The notes: generated by a model from the letters alone, not told the origin. 64,000 nt of DNA from Thunnus maccoyii (GCF_910596095.1 NC_056536.1:18661791-18725790), one strand, 5' to 3'. Positions 13,895-36,839 are shown, numbered from the stretch's first letter. Made by a program: numbers and translations.

Positions 13895-14893
13895 GCTGGT
13901 ATTAGGGTTTTCTGTTGTAAGGTGGGTGTGTTTTCTTTTATCCATTTATTCATCAAGAATGACAACAATTTCCAATATGTAATTTACTTTTTTCCCCAAA
14001 TACAAAGACTCATGACCCGTCAAAATAGCGGTTTTTGTATTATTTATGTGATGGGAATAACACAGTAACATTAATTAGTACTGTGCGTATCTGTCCAGTT
14101 TATCAGTCAGGCGCTTCTATGTAGGGTTGGCCTGTTTGTCTTGTCCAATCATCGTCGACATTGATATGTCCGCTCTCCAAACACCAATCACATTCCAGAC
14201 TGAGCCATCGGTCCCGCCCACTCTGAAATGTTGTCTTGCTGTGGCCATTTTACACTTGGTTCCCTGAAAAATAAAACACACTTCTCACCTGGGCTATCAA
14301 GCGTGACATTTAAGGAACTGTTTTTAGTTACATGCTGCACTGGTAAGTGTTTCTCCAGTGTCACATACAACCGCAGTCGTGTTTGCAACGGCTGACAACC
14401 GTTTGGAGACAACAGCTTCTCTTGCTTGGACGTGTTAGCCAACGTCAGGCTAGTTAGCTTGCCCGCTAACTGAGATGACCGCCACACGTCATTGTTAAAA
14501 ATACTCACTTTTAGGGGTGTGAGTATGCTTTCTGCACGCCCAATTTATGTCTAATAGTGGCGCAGAGTTGTACCTCTATTTGTTTATGTGTGGCTTTTGC
14601 TAAGTTGTTGCAAAGCAGCGACTAAATGGGATATTTTAAAGTTAAGAGAAGTCTGGAGTAGTACAAAAATTGGTGATAGTACTAAGAGGTAACGTCATGT
14701 GCCTCTTGAATGCAAAACCTTGTACAGTACATCACTATAGTGCATCCTGGAAGTCTTCTACTTGGTGCACTTTTTCAGTAGCAGTTGCTCACAAGTTTTG
14801 AATCTGTGTTTTTCCTTAACAACAAGGTATATGTACAATCTTTTTGCCTTGATTCTTCTGATGATTGCTTTGTATGCTCTGATGTACTTCCAG
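13895..14893 (+). promoter_or_regulatory. rhoa-rbm10 gap containing the probable rbm10 promoter
   Basis: Two CCAAT boxes (14145-14149 and 14184-14188) and a YY1-like GGCCATTTT (about 14241-14249) lie in a more GC-rich patch at about 14100-14520, the likely rbm10 promoter and 5' untranslated exon. The first exon boundary could not be fixed. The exon carrying the start codon begins after a CAG acceptor at 14891-14893. The rest of the gap shows no gene. Confidence 0.4.
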
Positions 14894-14948
14894 GGATCTA
14901 ATGCTGTAGAAAAAGGACAGAGACTAGGAGCAGTGTCAGTGGATCAGC

Positions 14949-24270
<9,322 letters not shown>

Positions 24271-25200
24271 GCCCTCACCCTGAAAAACCTCAACGTCCTG
24301 ACCCAGACAGGACAAGGACAAAACCCAGCACGCAACACGTCACCATTAACATCTATATAGATATCTATAGATAACCCTCTTGATTTTTGGTTTGACATTA
24401 CATTTACCTCAACAGTGGTAATACACTCATATGAACTGATCCTGTAGCAGTGGATGTCAGGATATTGCACAGAATGCACCTTTTTTGCTTTCTTCCTGAA
24501 TGATGCTGTTTTGAGTTCTCACTTGCTTCAGAGCTTGTGTGTGATAAACAAGCTTTATGTGGTTGGGAGACATTTGCTGTGGGAAAATGAAAGATCGGTA
24601 TCGATCTTTATGGCAGCAAATGGCATTTTCTAATATTACTGTCTATGCACCATAGATTTTTTTTTTTAATTTAATGCTGTATGCCTTGTCATTCAGTGAA
24701 TGACTGATCTGGGCATGAACTGTGTAAACATTTAAGAATGAGCACTTTTTTTACCGCATAGGGAGCTAAGAGACTGTGGCCGCATGAACTGGACAGGGTC
24801 CACACTAACACTAGTGTGTAGACAGTGTCTCAGTTTGTCATATTACAGGTATGAACTCACAATGTAATACATAGTCTTCTCTGGAGAAAGTTATTTTTTA
24901 TTTCTGTATGTGTTCAGTAATGTGACTGTGTTTCATCAAGCTTATGTAAATTCAGAATAACACGTTTTCAGTATCGATGATTGATGTCTTGTATGAGCAA
25001 AGCCAGTAAACAGTAGCTATTATTTCGACATTTTAACTTGAAATTTCCAAACTTGAGTTTCTGCAAACGGTGGTTTTAAAGGGGGATATAATGTAACTCT
25101 TGTTATGAGGTCCCTAATGCAACATCCTGACCTGCAGAAATCTTATTATAGGTGTTGCAATGTACATTTATTTGCCCCATCAAATCCACAGCCATGTTGA
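24271..25200 (+). other. rbm10: rbm10 3' untranslated region
   Basis: Non-coding, AT-rich sequence after the rbm10 stop. No canonical AATAAA was seen; AGTAAA at 25005-25010 is a possible variant signal. I looked here for the missing G-patch exons (GWxxGxGLG text) and saw none on the + strand. Confidence 0.5.
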
Positions 25201-25209
25201 GGCTGTTTG

Positions 25210-25223
25210 GTTTCCATGGTAAC
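25210..25223 (+). promoter_or_regulatory. X-box (RFX site) in the lrrc23 promoter
   Basis: GTTTCCATGGTAAC matches the palindromic X-box consensus GTNRCCATRGYAAC, apart from one position in the left half. It lies about 250 bases upstream of the lrrc23 start codon. RFX factors bind such sites in ciliary gene promoters, and LRRC23 is a ciliary protein, so site and gene fit together. FOX-like GTAAACA words lie at 25006-25012 and near 25298. Binding is inferred. Confidence 0.65.
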
Positions 25224-25469
25224 AACAACAGACGGCTGGGAATCGTTTAGTTAGCTTCAGCTTCAGTTTAGCGTTAGCAAGATTACTTAGTAGCCAAGTA
25301 AACGTTGTCTATTACATGTCAGTAGTTTGATATTTGTTTTATAAAGTTACAAAGCTGAACTCGGTGTAACAGGCCAGTTTGCTGCCTTGCTACAGTCACA
25401 TAAGGTAGCTAGCGTCACTACCTTTTGTGGAAAATATAACGCCATCCCAAACTGACCAGGACGCCTGAG

Positions 25470-27918
25470 ATGGATGAAGATGTCTTGTCGGATGTAGAGG
25501 GAGATGAAGAAGTACAGCAAGAAGGACTCGGAGAAGAGGAGGTATAACTAGTTAATCTGCCTGAGTGATAACTTCTAAAGAAATATGAATAAAGAATGGC
25601 GGCCAATTTTGTAGCTTAACAGTCGTTAACCTACCTGTAAATTGGGCTTCAAAGCAGTTTATATTATATCATCCTCAGTTCTACATACAGTGTACCACAA
25701 GATGCTGGCTTCAAGAGATGTTTAGTCAACGTAGTCTCCTTACTGAAAAATTCCAAGTTTCATCCCAGAAACGCCAAACACAAGGGAGATCATGTCTTTG
25801 GATAAGTCGAGACAAGTAGACCCTCCAGCCCCATTACTCCCTCCATCTCCACCACAAGGGCCCGGAGGGCTCCACGCCAACGATGTGCCAACTTTCATTA
25901 GAAGCAAATTTGTTGAACTCTTTAACCACATCAATAAATAAAACAATAGCATCTCTATAGAGAAGGCCTTTGTTATGGTGTGGCAGTGTTTCCTCCAAAC
26001 CTTTGTAATGCCCTAACAAGCTCTGCCAATAAAATACTTTAGATTATAGATGGTTAGGATAGAATCTTGGGTTTATTTGTAAGTAATTCACAAAAAAGCA
26101 AAAGTGGGTGGCAGGATTCATGCTAAAAGGTTCCATGAGTGTTATGTAGAGGAGCCTTGTGTGTGGGTGCCTGTAGTTATTTGTTTTTCTGCTCAGTACA
26201 TTATCCCCCGCAGTAATTTGGGCAAGTGTCATCCGTTCATACTTTTCCTCCATGTGTTCCACAGGCACAGGCTTGCTCTTTGACACAAGAAACTATTACT
26301 CAGGGGCTCTCATTACTGTGCCGAACGGGAAATGGACTAGGACATGCGTTTGTTAAACTGGACCTAAAAGACAAGTATGAGAGCAAAATTAAATGCAAAA
26401 CAAACTGTCTGGATTTTTTTATTCAGATAATCATCTTTTATTGTCTATTCTCTTCTGATATTTTACTTATTTTCCCTTTGTCATCACTGTACTCAACAGA
26501 CGGCTGAATGACATAGCTGCAATCAGCAGTTATATTCACCTACGTTTCCTGGATGTGTCCAAAAACCGCCTAACTGATCTTTCTCCTCTGGCATCACTGA
26601 CCCAGCTACTTTGGCTGAAGGCAAGGATCACTCTTCATTATTCATTAAGCAAAGGACCTCTCTGGCGCTGTCACTATCATGCACTCTAACTAGTGGTGAA
26701 TCTTGAATGCAACTCTTCTTCTTTAGGTTGACAATAATGCTGTAGCATGCTTCAAAGGGCAACCTTTTGCTCAGTTGACCTACCTGCAGTGGCTGAGTAT
26801 GGCAGTGAACAAGCTGACAGAGCTTGGTGGTCTTGTTGGACCTGCCTTAGAGAGCCTCAATCTTACAGGTTGGTCTGTTGGTTTTATGTCAGGATAATCG
26901 GTGGTTATGATACCATGTGAGTGATCAGTGATGTTTTCCGAAAGTGAGGTCAATCAAACGCTCACTATCATTGAGATTTAGGTATATAAACTCTTATCCA
27001 TCATTAATAAAATATCTGGAGTCTAATGTATATTTTTTTGAAAGGCCTTGATATAACATTTTGGAACCTTTGTGGCAGGTAACAGTATTCGGAAACTGAC
27101 AGGACTTCAGAGTGCTTGTTTTGCCAACCTGGTAACTCTAGAGCTGAGGGGAAACCAGTTGGATACCACTGATGGCATCAACCTTCCCAACCTGCGGCAA
27201 CTATATTTGGTAATAAAACTACCATCATTTGGTCCTTGATGAAGTTGATCCATTACCACCAACCTTAATGCACATGCAACAACCCAGAGAACAGTCTGCC
27301 TAATGATTCTTCTTCTCCATTCAGGCCCAAAATGTTATTAAACGTCTGGAGGGTTTGGGGAGGTTAGAGCGCCTCACCACCCTTCACCTTCGAGACAACC
27401 AGCTAGATTCTCTGAATGGCCTCAGCCCCAACATGAAGTGTCTCCAATACCTCAATGTCAGGTATACAGTTGGCACAAACAGATCATGGTGGTTTCCATC
27501 ATCAGTTTAGTAAAACACCAAGTAAAATTATATATCCTAGATTATATGTCCATTATTCTTCTGTCTCTTTCTCTCTCCCTTAGAGGTAATGTAATCTTAG
27601 ATGAGAATGCCCTGCAAAGCCTTGGCCTTGTGTCAAAATCTCTGCGAGCTTTGATCCTCTCTGAGAATCCACTGGTGGAAACGACGGACTACCGGATGTG
27701 GGTTCTGATTCTCCTTCCAAAGCTGGAACGAATTGACAAAGATCCTGTCTCCCCTGAGGAGAGGACTGAGGCCTGGGAGAGAATCAAGGTAAAGCTCAGA
27801 AACATAATCCTCTGTGGCATGTTCAGGTAATAGTTTTTCTTTGCTGATTGTTTTAATGTCATGTATGTCATTTCAGGAACGTAAAGAAGAGGAAATACCT
27901 GAGCCATCAGACTTTTAG
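25470..27918 (+). CDS. lrrc23: Leucine-rich repeat-containing protein 23 (radial spoke component)
   Basis: LRRC23 is a radial-spoke protein of motile cilia and sperm tails. Coding exons: 25470-25541, 26265-26374, 26500-26620, 26727-26868, 27079-27209, 27325-27461, 27584-27788, 27877-27918; 319 residues against about 343 in human. The order is an acidic N-terminus ('MDEDVLSDVEGDEE'), then 'GLSLLCRTGNGLGHAFVKL', then seven or eight SDS22-type LRRs such as 'LRFLDVSKNRLTDLSPL', 'LVTLELRGNQLDTTDGINLP' and 'LTTLHLRDNQLDSLNGL', then an LRR cap ending 'ERIDKD'. The tail is short (ERKEEEIPEPSDF). All junctions are GT-AG except after exon 3, where the donor is GC (AAG/GCAAGG at 26618-26626). The start is the first ATG after an X-box-containing promoter. 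Confidence 0.93.
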
Positions 27919-28125
27919 TGATGGCCAAAATGAGGAAGTGTTTGACTTCCTTGAAAAGATGGGCTTGGTGTAGATAGGTGGCTGACTTTGTTGAATAGAA
28001 AGTGTTGTATATCTTGCATCTTGTATGACGCACTGTGTGTCATCCATTAATTCATACATTAAGGTATATCAAATATAGCTGGTGTCCTGTTCTTACACTA
28101 TTGCAGCCAATCTATTTTTTTCCAC

Positions 28126-28131
28126 AATAAA
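28126..28131 (+). promoter_or_regulatory. Poly(A) signal of lrrc23
   Basis: AATAAA about 210 bases after the lrrc23 stop codon, followed by a T/GT-rich stretch suitable for cleavage-factor binding. Confidence 0.8.
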
Positions 28132-29046
28132 ACTTTTTAAATGTTTATTTGTCATGCATTCATTGACATGTACAAATTCACATATGCAGCTGAGGAGTTA
28201 CACAGCAATGTGTCAGTGACTGAGGAATAAGCAAAGGGGGGTATTTGAACCTTGAGTTGTTGGACAAACTGTCCTGTGTGTGTTTCCCTGAGTAAGGATG
28301 AGAGGGCAGAATTTACCACCATTTCCCTGTTGGCAGCCATCCAGCTACAGTTTTAAAGGGACAGTGACATAAAAATCTACATATGTATGCTGAGGTATAC
28401 TGTCCACCTAAACTCACAGTATGCACCTTGTATCAGATAATACAATTGTTTCTGACTAATAGCAGTTACCTGAAGTCACATTCCCACACCTCACCATTAC
28501 ACCACAACCGGGAAGTCAACTGCTCATCTCACTGGAAAGACTGCATATTTTATATTGTCTTCAAAGTGATGGGTGGCAATTTCTGTATGTCTATTTCCTG
28601 ATAATTCATCTACAAGAAAGCACTCAACTATCTGTAGTTCTCCATGTTTTAGTTGCCTTTTTCTGATTATTTCCAAGCCTATGTCCACTCTACAATCATG
28701 ATTGTAATACTTTGGTTATTTGCTCATTTTAAAAAAGGGGAACTCATACGAGGTAACCTCAGATTTACGTGTTTCATGAGTTTACAGGGATTTTTGAAAG
28801 CAGCAACTTGCACCACTACCGTTCCTCCAATGACTGGATTAGGTGGGAGTGGCTGTTGCAGCAGACTTAAGTCCCCTCCTCTGTCGCCTTCCTCCTCCTC
28901 CTCGGTTTGTACTTGGACCGGGCAGCTAGCAGCGGCGTGGCCCAGCACTGAACCTACGACACCGGGAAGTAGCAGCGTTATTTAAAATAACCGCGAGTAA
29001 CTCTTTCAAGTGCAAGCGACTGTCTGCAGAAAACAATCCGTAAACC
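28132..29046 (+). promoter_or_regulatory. lrrc23-tkt gap and tkt 5' region
   Basis: The first 650 bases are AT-rich with no recognised feature. From about 28840 the sequence becomes CpG-rich and leads without an obvious acceptor into the tkt start codon. A probable promoter plus 5' UTR lies at about 28850-29046, and the CpG-rich zone extends into intron 1 (about 29250-29480). No TATA box was seen. Confidence 0.45.
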
Positions 29047-32000
29047 ATGACTAGCTACCACAAACCCGACGAGAAGACCCTGCAGGGGCTGAAAGACATC
29101 GCCAACAAGCTGAGGATCCACTCCATCAAGGCAACATGCGCCTCCAACTCTGGGTAAATGTATTAAAAGTTTCACATATTATGTAAAATAGCATGGCTAA
29201 ATTACATTACATACAAATAAATTACGTCAACTGTTATAACGTTGCTGTAATTGACGCAGGCTCCACCTGCGGGGCCTTGTCGCACGTGCTGCAGATTAAC
29301 TAAACGCGGCGGTAACAGTAGCCGCTGCAGACAACGTGCAAGTAATTATAAAGTAGTTATGTAAGCGTTTTAACTTACTTTGGGTGTAAAGTTTGCTTGA
29401 ATATACCGTCTACGCTAATGCTAGCATAAGCTAACAAGTTGTGGGTGTTTCTCAGACGCGGACATAAATGGAAACAGATGGCAGCGTCTATGTCGACCGT
29501 TTGAATTGTCTAGTTTTATAGTCGGTGCTATGCAGGTGAAAATGAAACTTTCTAATCACAGTTACTTTTAAAGGCATAGTACGTAACTAGCTGTTAGCTA
29601 ACAAAAAAATATCACATGATTGTGCGAAAGGACGTAAGTTATCTCGTGGTCAGTTTGACGCTCTCATTTTTAAAGTTGCAGCTGCATCCTAAATGCCTGA
29701 CAGACAGACATGTACACAGATGCACTCACACAGTTGAATTGCTTCCAGGAAATCTGTGTCAAGTATGATAACCGCAAAAAGTAGTTACTATCTAGTCAAA
29801 AGGTCACGTATTGTGTTACTTCATCTTAAAGGTCAGTGTTCCCAGAAGCGGTGTAGCAACCTGATGTCTTCCTCTTCTCTTCAGGAAATGCAACAGGTTC
29901 AACAAGGAATATAATAATACCAGAGTTTCCTTGTAGACAGGGGTGTAGTTTTATAGCTTCTGTGATCTAGACACTATTCTAACATTCAGCCAGGATTATG
30001 ATTTAAGCCTGTACACGTCCATCATAAATCCAAAACTAAAACTTTCTCAGTTTAATTGGCCTGTAATTGAAATCATGGGTTTTGGATAGCACTAAATTAG
30101 CACTAACTGGTTGTTGCGTGTACGAACACCAGTAGTCTGTTAAATTCTGTGTAGGGAGGACTGTTTTTGACACATTTTTTCCTGCTATATTGGTTTGTCA
30201 TAGATGAGACAACAGCCCCTTTTAACATATGTTTGCATTCTTGTTTCATAGCCTCTTGAATCTAAACCAGAGCACCAAGGAAATAAACATGATTTGTAAA
30301 TATTCAGTCAAGGACCATAACTATATTATGTTATTTGTAGCATCCATGAATCACCTGGCCAGGCACTTCACATTTAGATTGCCCCCATAGTTACCAGTAT
30401 AGTGCCTCACATTTGCATTACATCCTCCAAGCAATCTAATATTATGTAGTTTACCCCCCTGGTGCAACTGTAACCTCCTCAAAAAGGAAATGTTTGTTTG
30501 GTAAACCTGTTTTGTCACTTTCTTATGTTTGTTAACACGGAAATGGAGGAATGCCTTCCTCAATGTCCTGAGTATGAAACCTTTACAGATGGTGTGATAA
30601 TGCTGTCACCTTAACAAAAGACATCTTTAACTTTTGACACCTGACACTTGGCACATGATGTTCCTCATTATTTGACTGATGAGGAACCTATTACACCATC
30701 TGAGTGTCTGATTGCTTTCATTATGGTGCTCATGAATATACTTGAATTTATTTCCCAGCAGGTTATCCCTCAACAAAAGGACAATGGGTAAACAGAGCAC
30801 TGGGTTTTTTTATTTTTATTTCAGAGCTTAACAGTGACCATGATTGTTTGTTTAAAATAACTTGGTGTGTTGCAGGCATGGTTGTAATAATGACATTTTA
30901 AACTTAACCCACATAGGGAAGCTGAGATGCTGTTGGGTAAAGTGGGATTTCTAAACATGTCTATTTCAATACTCTGACCACTATTCAGCAACTAACAGTT
31001 TCACAAGTTTGCCTGTCTTTTTTTTTTTTTTTTTAGTTGTCAAAAGTGGAGTGTGGAAACTTAACTGAGATGATCATTTTAACAATTTTAAATTAACAAT
31101 TTATTGACATGAGTGATTATTCCTAATCCCAAAAGATAAGAGGCTGTCTTCAAAAGCATAATTTCTTGTAAAATTGACTTTCAAAGTTTGTCAAGACATC
31201 ATGTTTTCCTGCAATGACTGACTGTTGTATAGAGGTGTCTTGTAGTCAAACCAAAATAAAGTGCTTTTAATGAATTGTAATGGCTGATTAAGTTTAAGGA
31301 TTCCTGAATGTAGCAACACATGCATGTATGTGCATGGTGTGGATTTTGTTTCCTTCCTTACGTAACGACATGCGTACTGTAAACTCACTAATGAGCTGTT
31401 CGTTATTCCTCTCTCCTTAGCCACCCCACGTCATGCTGCAGCGCAGCAGAGCTCATGTCTGTGCTCTTCTTCCACACCATGCGCTATAAAGCAGATGACC
31501 CTCGCAACCAGTGTAACGACCGCTTCGTGCTGTCAAAGGTTGGTACATATTTTTGGTTACGAAATGTATTTATTCTGTAGTTGGTCAACACACCTTTTTA
31601 GATTGAGCACCACTAGCTAGTGTCCTTTAAAGACCTTCTTTTTTTCCCCCCTGTATCTAGGGCCATGCTGCACCTGTCCTTTATGCTGCCTGGGCAGAGG
31701 CTGGTTTCGTGAAGGAGTCTGACCTTCTCAACCTGCGCAAGTTTGACTGTGAACTGGAGGGGCACCCCACACCAGTAAGTCAGGAGTTCTGATTTCCTTT
31801 AGAGAACAGATAGAATATGATCTACAAGTCACTTTCTATATCATGTAATTTTTTTTCTTTTCACCAGAAACTGGCTTTTGTTGACGTGGCTACAGGATCT
31901 CTGGGACAGGGTCTTGGGGCTGCCTGTGGGATGGCCTACACTGGCAAGCACTTTGACAAATCCAAGTGAGTATGTACACAAAAACTGGACTGAATTAAGA

Positions 32001-35000
32001 AGGCAAAAGACGACTTGCATTAATCCTGGTTTTTACCATGTTTTATTTTGATCTATCTTTATCTATTATTAGTCCACAGAGCATGTTTGTATTGTATTAA
32101 GTCTAAAGTAGATTAATAAAGGGCAGGGGGCTGATGTCTCTGTTGACATACAGCGTCATACATACTGTCTTGTTGACTCAACACTGTTGAACAGGAGTGT
32201 AATGTGTTTACTTTCCAGACTAGTAGGCACAGAACTGCTTTGGTTTCCTGTGGTGCCTGATGTACTGTAATCTGGTTACCGGATAAATCTGTAGTGGTGT
32301 AGTTGTAATTGAATTAAATTGCTCCCATGCAGGAGCCTGCAGCAAGGCTAAAAGTTTATTGCACTGTTGCAACAGTATAATGTTCTAGATAACAAAAATA
32401 TTACTAAAAGATTTAGATGTTCCCATTGAGGCTAATATTGGAAACTATTTAACAAGGATGCCTACCAATCTGTTGCTAATTGGATTTTATTAATATCCAT
32501 TACAAATAATTCAGCTGGTTATTCTTGATGTCACAGGTCAGACAAAATGCAATTTGGGTCAAGTAAATGTTACTCAAACAGGTTTTGAGTACAGTTTTTA
32601 CTGCTTTTATGGCACTGCTGATATCACTATCAGCAAACTGACAATGAAATAAGATACAGAAAACAAAACTATGTGAAAGTAGAAGATATAATGAATCACT
32701 GTTTGTTTTGGTCGGTGCCAGTACAGAATAAGAAACAATCAGTGATTTGAATGACTGGTTTTGGTCGAAATTTAATATTTTTCATTCAGTGGTATATACT
32801 GAACTACACTCAGAGAGCAAGATCCCTGCAGTCCTGTGGGCTAATGTTTACTTTCCCCTGAGTAGTCCACCTCAGGTCTCATTTATGCTAATATTCCCCC
32901 TCTCTTTCTATATTATGTTTTAGTTACCGCGTATACTGCATGATGGGTGATGGAGAGTGTTCAGAGGGCTCAGTGTGGGAGGCCATGGCCTTTGCCTCCT
33001 ACTACCAGCTGGACAACCTGGTAGCTATCATGGATGTCAATCGGCTTGGTCAGAGTGAGGCTGCACCACTGAAGCATGACATGGAGACCTATCGCAAGCG
33101 CTGTGAAGCCTTCGGGTCAGTACCAACCTACAGCTTTCCGTTCCTCCACTTTTTATCTAATTTCCTTTTGGAAACATTTGATGATAGCCCAGTTTAACCT
33201 TTTGATAGTGTATGTTGAGACACTTCAATATTAAAACAGCCTTTCTTGTCATATTTACATTTATCTGAACAATCAGGACCTTAGTATCCATCAGTTTCCA
33301 AAGTTGGTTTGGGATTTTATGTTCTAGATTCTTGGCTTGAAATTGCTCTTCTTGCACATTGTTTTTATCACATTGCTTTTATCACATGCTTTTTTTTTTT
33401 ATCACATGCCTCCTGGGTTTTCTCTGCTCTTCTTTTGGCCTCTTCACCTCTTTTCTGTGTGCTCCCCCTCCCCCAGTTAATAACATCCCTCTGTTAAGGG
33501 TTAATAATTGTTGTGATGGAAGGGCTGCTGTTTAAACATGAGCCATATTTGTGTAGGTGGAACACGTATGTCGTGGACGGGCACGATGTGGAGGAGCTGT
33601 GCAAAGCCTTCTGGCAGGCTCAGCAGGTCAAGGGCAAACCCACCTGCATTGTTGCCAAGACATTCAAAGGCAGAGGACTCAAAAGTAAGTTGAGTTTTCA
33701 TTTGGTGAATATTTTATTTACCAAACCTTTATTTTTTTTATTACCTGAATTTGACTCATGAGACATGGTCATCCCTTGGCTATAGATATTGAGGATCATG
33801 ATAACTGGCACGGAAAGCCCATCCCTAAGGACAAGGTAGATGAGCTCCTGAATGACCTCAAGTCACAGATCCAGGTCCCTAACAAGACCCTGTCCCCTGA
33901 GCTGCCCAGTGACGATACAGCCCCTGCAGACCTAAGCCTCATCTCCCTGCCTTCACCCCCAGCATACAAAAAGGGAGACAAGGTACCTTTGCTTGTCACT
34001 TATGTGCATCTTCTTTTAATGCAAGCTAGTTTGAGCAGAGCAGTTTTTGAAGCATTTGTAGTAATTTGTACAAAACCCCTTAACGATGAATAGTCAGCAG
34101 GTTAAAGTTCACTGTTACCTTTGTTTTAGCATAAGTCTGTTTGTTGGTTTAGTGAGCAGTGGTCTTGTCTGATACCGATGTCCCCACCTGAGATGACCTT
34201 TTTAATATATATGTAGAATGTTGTTTTGTTGTATTAATTACCATGTCAATCTGTATTTGCTTATATCGATTTCCTTTTTTGCCCTGTCAGATGTCAACAA
34301 GGCGTGCATACGGTGTGGCTCTGGCCAAGATGGGCCAGGCAAGCCAGAGAGTGGTTGCCCTTGATGGAGACACCAAAAACTCTACGTTCTCGGAGACCTT
34401 CAAGAAGGCGTTCCCTGAACGTTACATTGAATGCTTCATTGCTGAACAGAACATGGTACACAATTTCAGTCTCCAGTGGTGATTTGAATACTCTTAATGC
34501 TCAATTTTTAAAGGTATAGCTAAAGTAAAACTAAGTTTGCATAATTTTCAAAAGACATTTTCGTCAGTTCCTACAGAAGTCAGACTATGAACACTGGCTT
34601 GTCAAGTCTTAAAAGTTATGAAAGACAGATAAATTTAGCTCTCTCTACACTGCCATAATCTGATCTAAATTGGTCTAATCTGTTACTATTCATTCTCTAG
34701 TCTGATAATCCTAGCCTCTCACTGCTGCTTATCACTTGTGGCTAGTTTACATGAGCCTCCACTCTTAGACACCTGCTTAATCACATCCCCTGTCATTAAG
34801 ACTAACCCACACCACTGATGTCTGTGCTCCCTGCTGCAGGTTGGAGTGGCCATAGGCTGTGCCACCCGTGACCGCACTGTTGCATTTGCTAGCACATTTG
34901 CTGCCTTCTTCTCTAGAGCCTATGACCAGATTCGTATGGGAGCCATCTCTCAGTCAAATGTCAACCTGGTAGGGTCCCACTGCGGAGTCTCCATTGGTAA

Positions 35001-36196
35001 GATTTAAGTTGACGTGCCACTAGTTTTCTATAGGACAGAATGAGTGTGCTCTGTCCTGAACAATCTAATTCTGCCTTCAGGTGAGGATGGTCCTTCCCAG
35101 ATGGCCCTGGAGGACCTGGCCATGTTCCGTGCTATCCCAACATGTACTGTGTTCTACCCCAGTGATGCAGTGTCCACAGAGAGAGCTGTCGAGCTAGCAG
35201 CGAACACAAAGGTTAGTAGGCTACCCCTTTTGTAGTGCTTTTCCTGTCTTTTGTGGGAGTAACATTCCTATGTTATGTTATAACATGGCACTCTTTGTTC
35301 TCAGGGTATCTGTTTCATCCGTACCAGCAGACCAGACACTGCAGTCATCTACTCTCCAGATGAGAAGTTGGAAGTGGGCATAGCCAAGGTTTTGATCAAT
35401 ACGATGATTTTACACATATTAATCCTTAAGATGTGGCTATAAACAATGAAATGAGAATAGACACCAGAAATTTGATGTACAATAGAAATAACTGTGTATA
35501 TACTTCACCAGGTGGTGCGCCAGTCTGCCAAAGATGTGGTGACTGTGATTGGAGCTGGTGTTACTCTGCATGAGGCCCTTGCTGCTGCTGATATGCTGGC
35601 CAGTGAAGGTAAACCCACACTGCCATCTAGTGGATATACTGTATGTAGGAATTAGACCGACTTCCACATTTCATAACTACCATCTAAAACTCCAGCGTTT
35701 TGGTAAATCAGGGGACGGGGTTATCAGCTGCTCATTTAGCTGTTATGGTCTAATAAACATGTCCTAAAGTAATAATTTCTTAATGACTTCCTTTTTAGGG
35801 AAAAACATTCGTGTGATTGACCCGTTCACCATCAAGCCCCTGGATGCCTCTACTATTTTGGCCAGTGCCAAAGCCACAGGAGGACACATTATCACTGTGG
35901 AGGACCACTACAAGGAGGGTGAGTTGTCTTCCTGTTGCTTCTTTCTTTCTGTGCTTGAGTATCCTATTGCAGGATTGAGAGGGTTGAGGGTGCAGATTTT
36001 GACGGTTTCTCCACTCTGTTCAGGTGGTCTCGGTGAAGCAGTGCTGTCAGCAGTGGGCTCGGAGCCCGGCATTATCGTGACCCGGCTGGCAGTGAGCGGT
36101 GTTCCCCGCAGCGGAAAACCCCAAGAGCTTCTGGACCACTTTGGCATCAGCGCCAAGTACATTGCCCAGGCAGTTCGTCAGACCTTTGCTAACTAA
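29047..36196 (+). CDS. tkt: Transketolase
   Basis: A thiamine-diphosphate enzyme of the non-oxidative pentose phosphate pathway that moves two-carbon ketol units between sugar phosphates in the cytosol. Coding exons: 29047-29153, 31421-31538, 31661-31774, 31868-31965, 32924-33115, 33557-33684, 33786-33982, 34291-34455, 34840-34996, 35081-35211, 35305-35388, 35512-35608, 35799-35918, 36024-36196; 626 residues against 623 in human TKT. His77 (in '[16 protein letters not shown]') and the TPP/metal motif '[16 protein letters not shown]' (from about 154) are intact. So are the catalytic Glu of 'CFIAEQNMV' (about 370) and '[20 protein letters not shown]'. Start '[20 protein letters not shown]' is family-like. 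Intron 1 (2.3 kb) and intron 4 (31966-32923) show nothing recognised. No sign of decay. Confidence 0.97.
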
Positions 36197-36839
36197 GGAC
36201 TGCACCTGATCTCCCGCTCATTGCTGTTCCCATCACAACCACCTTTCTGCCCAACTTACAGCTACCTGGCACAATCACATGAAGACCTCTTAACTTGTCT
36301 GCTCTAGTGCCATCTTGTCTTTGATTCGAGTGCAGTGTGCTAACCCTGTATTGTTGCTATCACAGATTGAGAGAGATGGGGATAGGAGTGCAGTGTGGTG
36401 TCTAAATGGCCCAGATCACTGAATACTGTAAATGTGGTATGTTGGGAGTTGTTGAACCAGCAGCCCGTCCAGGTTCTGATCCTTTGTGAACTGTCAGGCC
36501 ACGACTTTGTTGCATTCCACTCAACATTTTTTTTCCACATTCCTTACAACCATGCCTCATATTTTCTCACTTGGAAGGCTCTCTTTTTCTATGAAGCACT
36601 GTCTGTTTCTCATAAATCTAATGTACTAGATCCCCTTTGTAGTTGTGTTCAATCACAGCCTTTAATGCTTGAGCTTAGTGGTAGAGAGTTGTTTCTTCAA
36701 AGCTCTAGTGTGAAAAGTTTAACCAGTTGAGTTTTGAACTGTTTGAGCATTCCTCTAATGATTCCTGACCTCTCGCATACCACACAATGTTACTGTTGTT
36801 CCAGGTCACCGGTGTATTGCTCTGGTGTGCTGAATTAAA
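36197..36839 (+). other. tkt: tkt 3' untranslated region with ATTAAA signal at 36834-36839
   Basis: Non-coding sequence between the tkt stop and an ATTAAA poly(A) signal (the commonest variant), followed by a GT-rich downstream element. Confidence 0.65.

Noticed and set aside
14188-14508. 106-codon open frame on the minus strand upstream of rbm10
   Set aside because: It lies in the CCAAT-box promoter zone, has no recognisable domain or splice context and looks like chance in GC-richer DNA.
24271-25400. Search for hidden rbm10 G-patch exons
   Set aside because: No GWxxGxGLG-like text flanked by splice sites was seen before the lrrc23 promoter.
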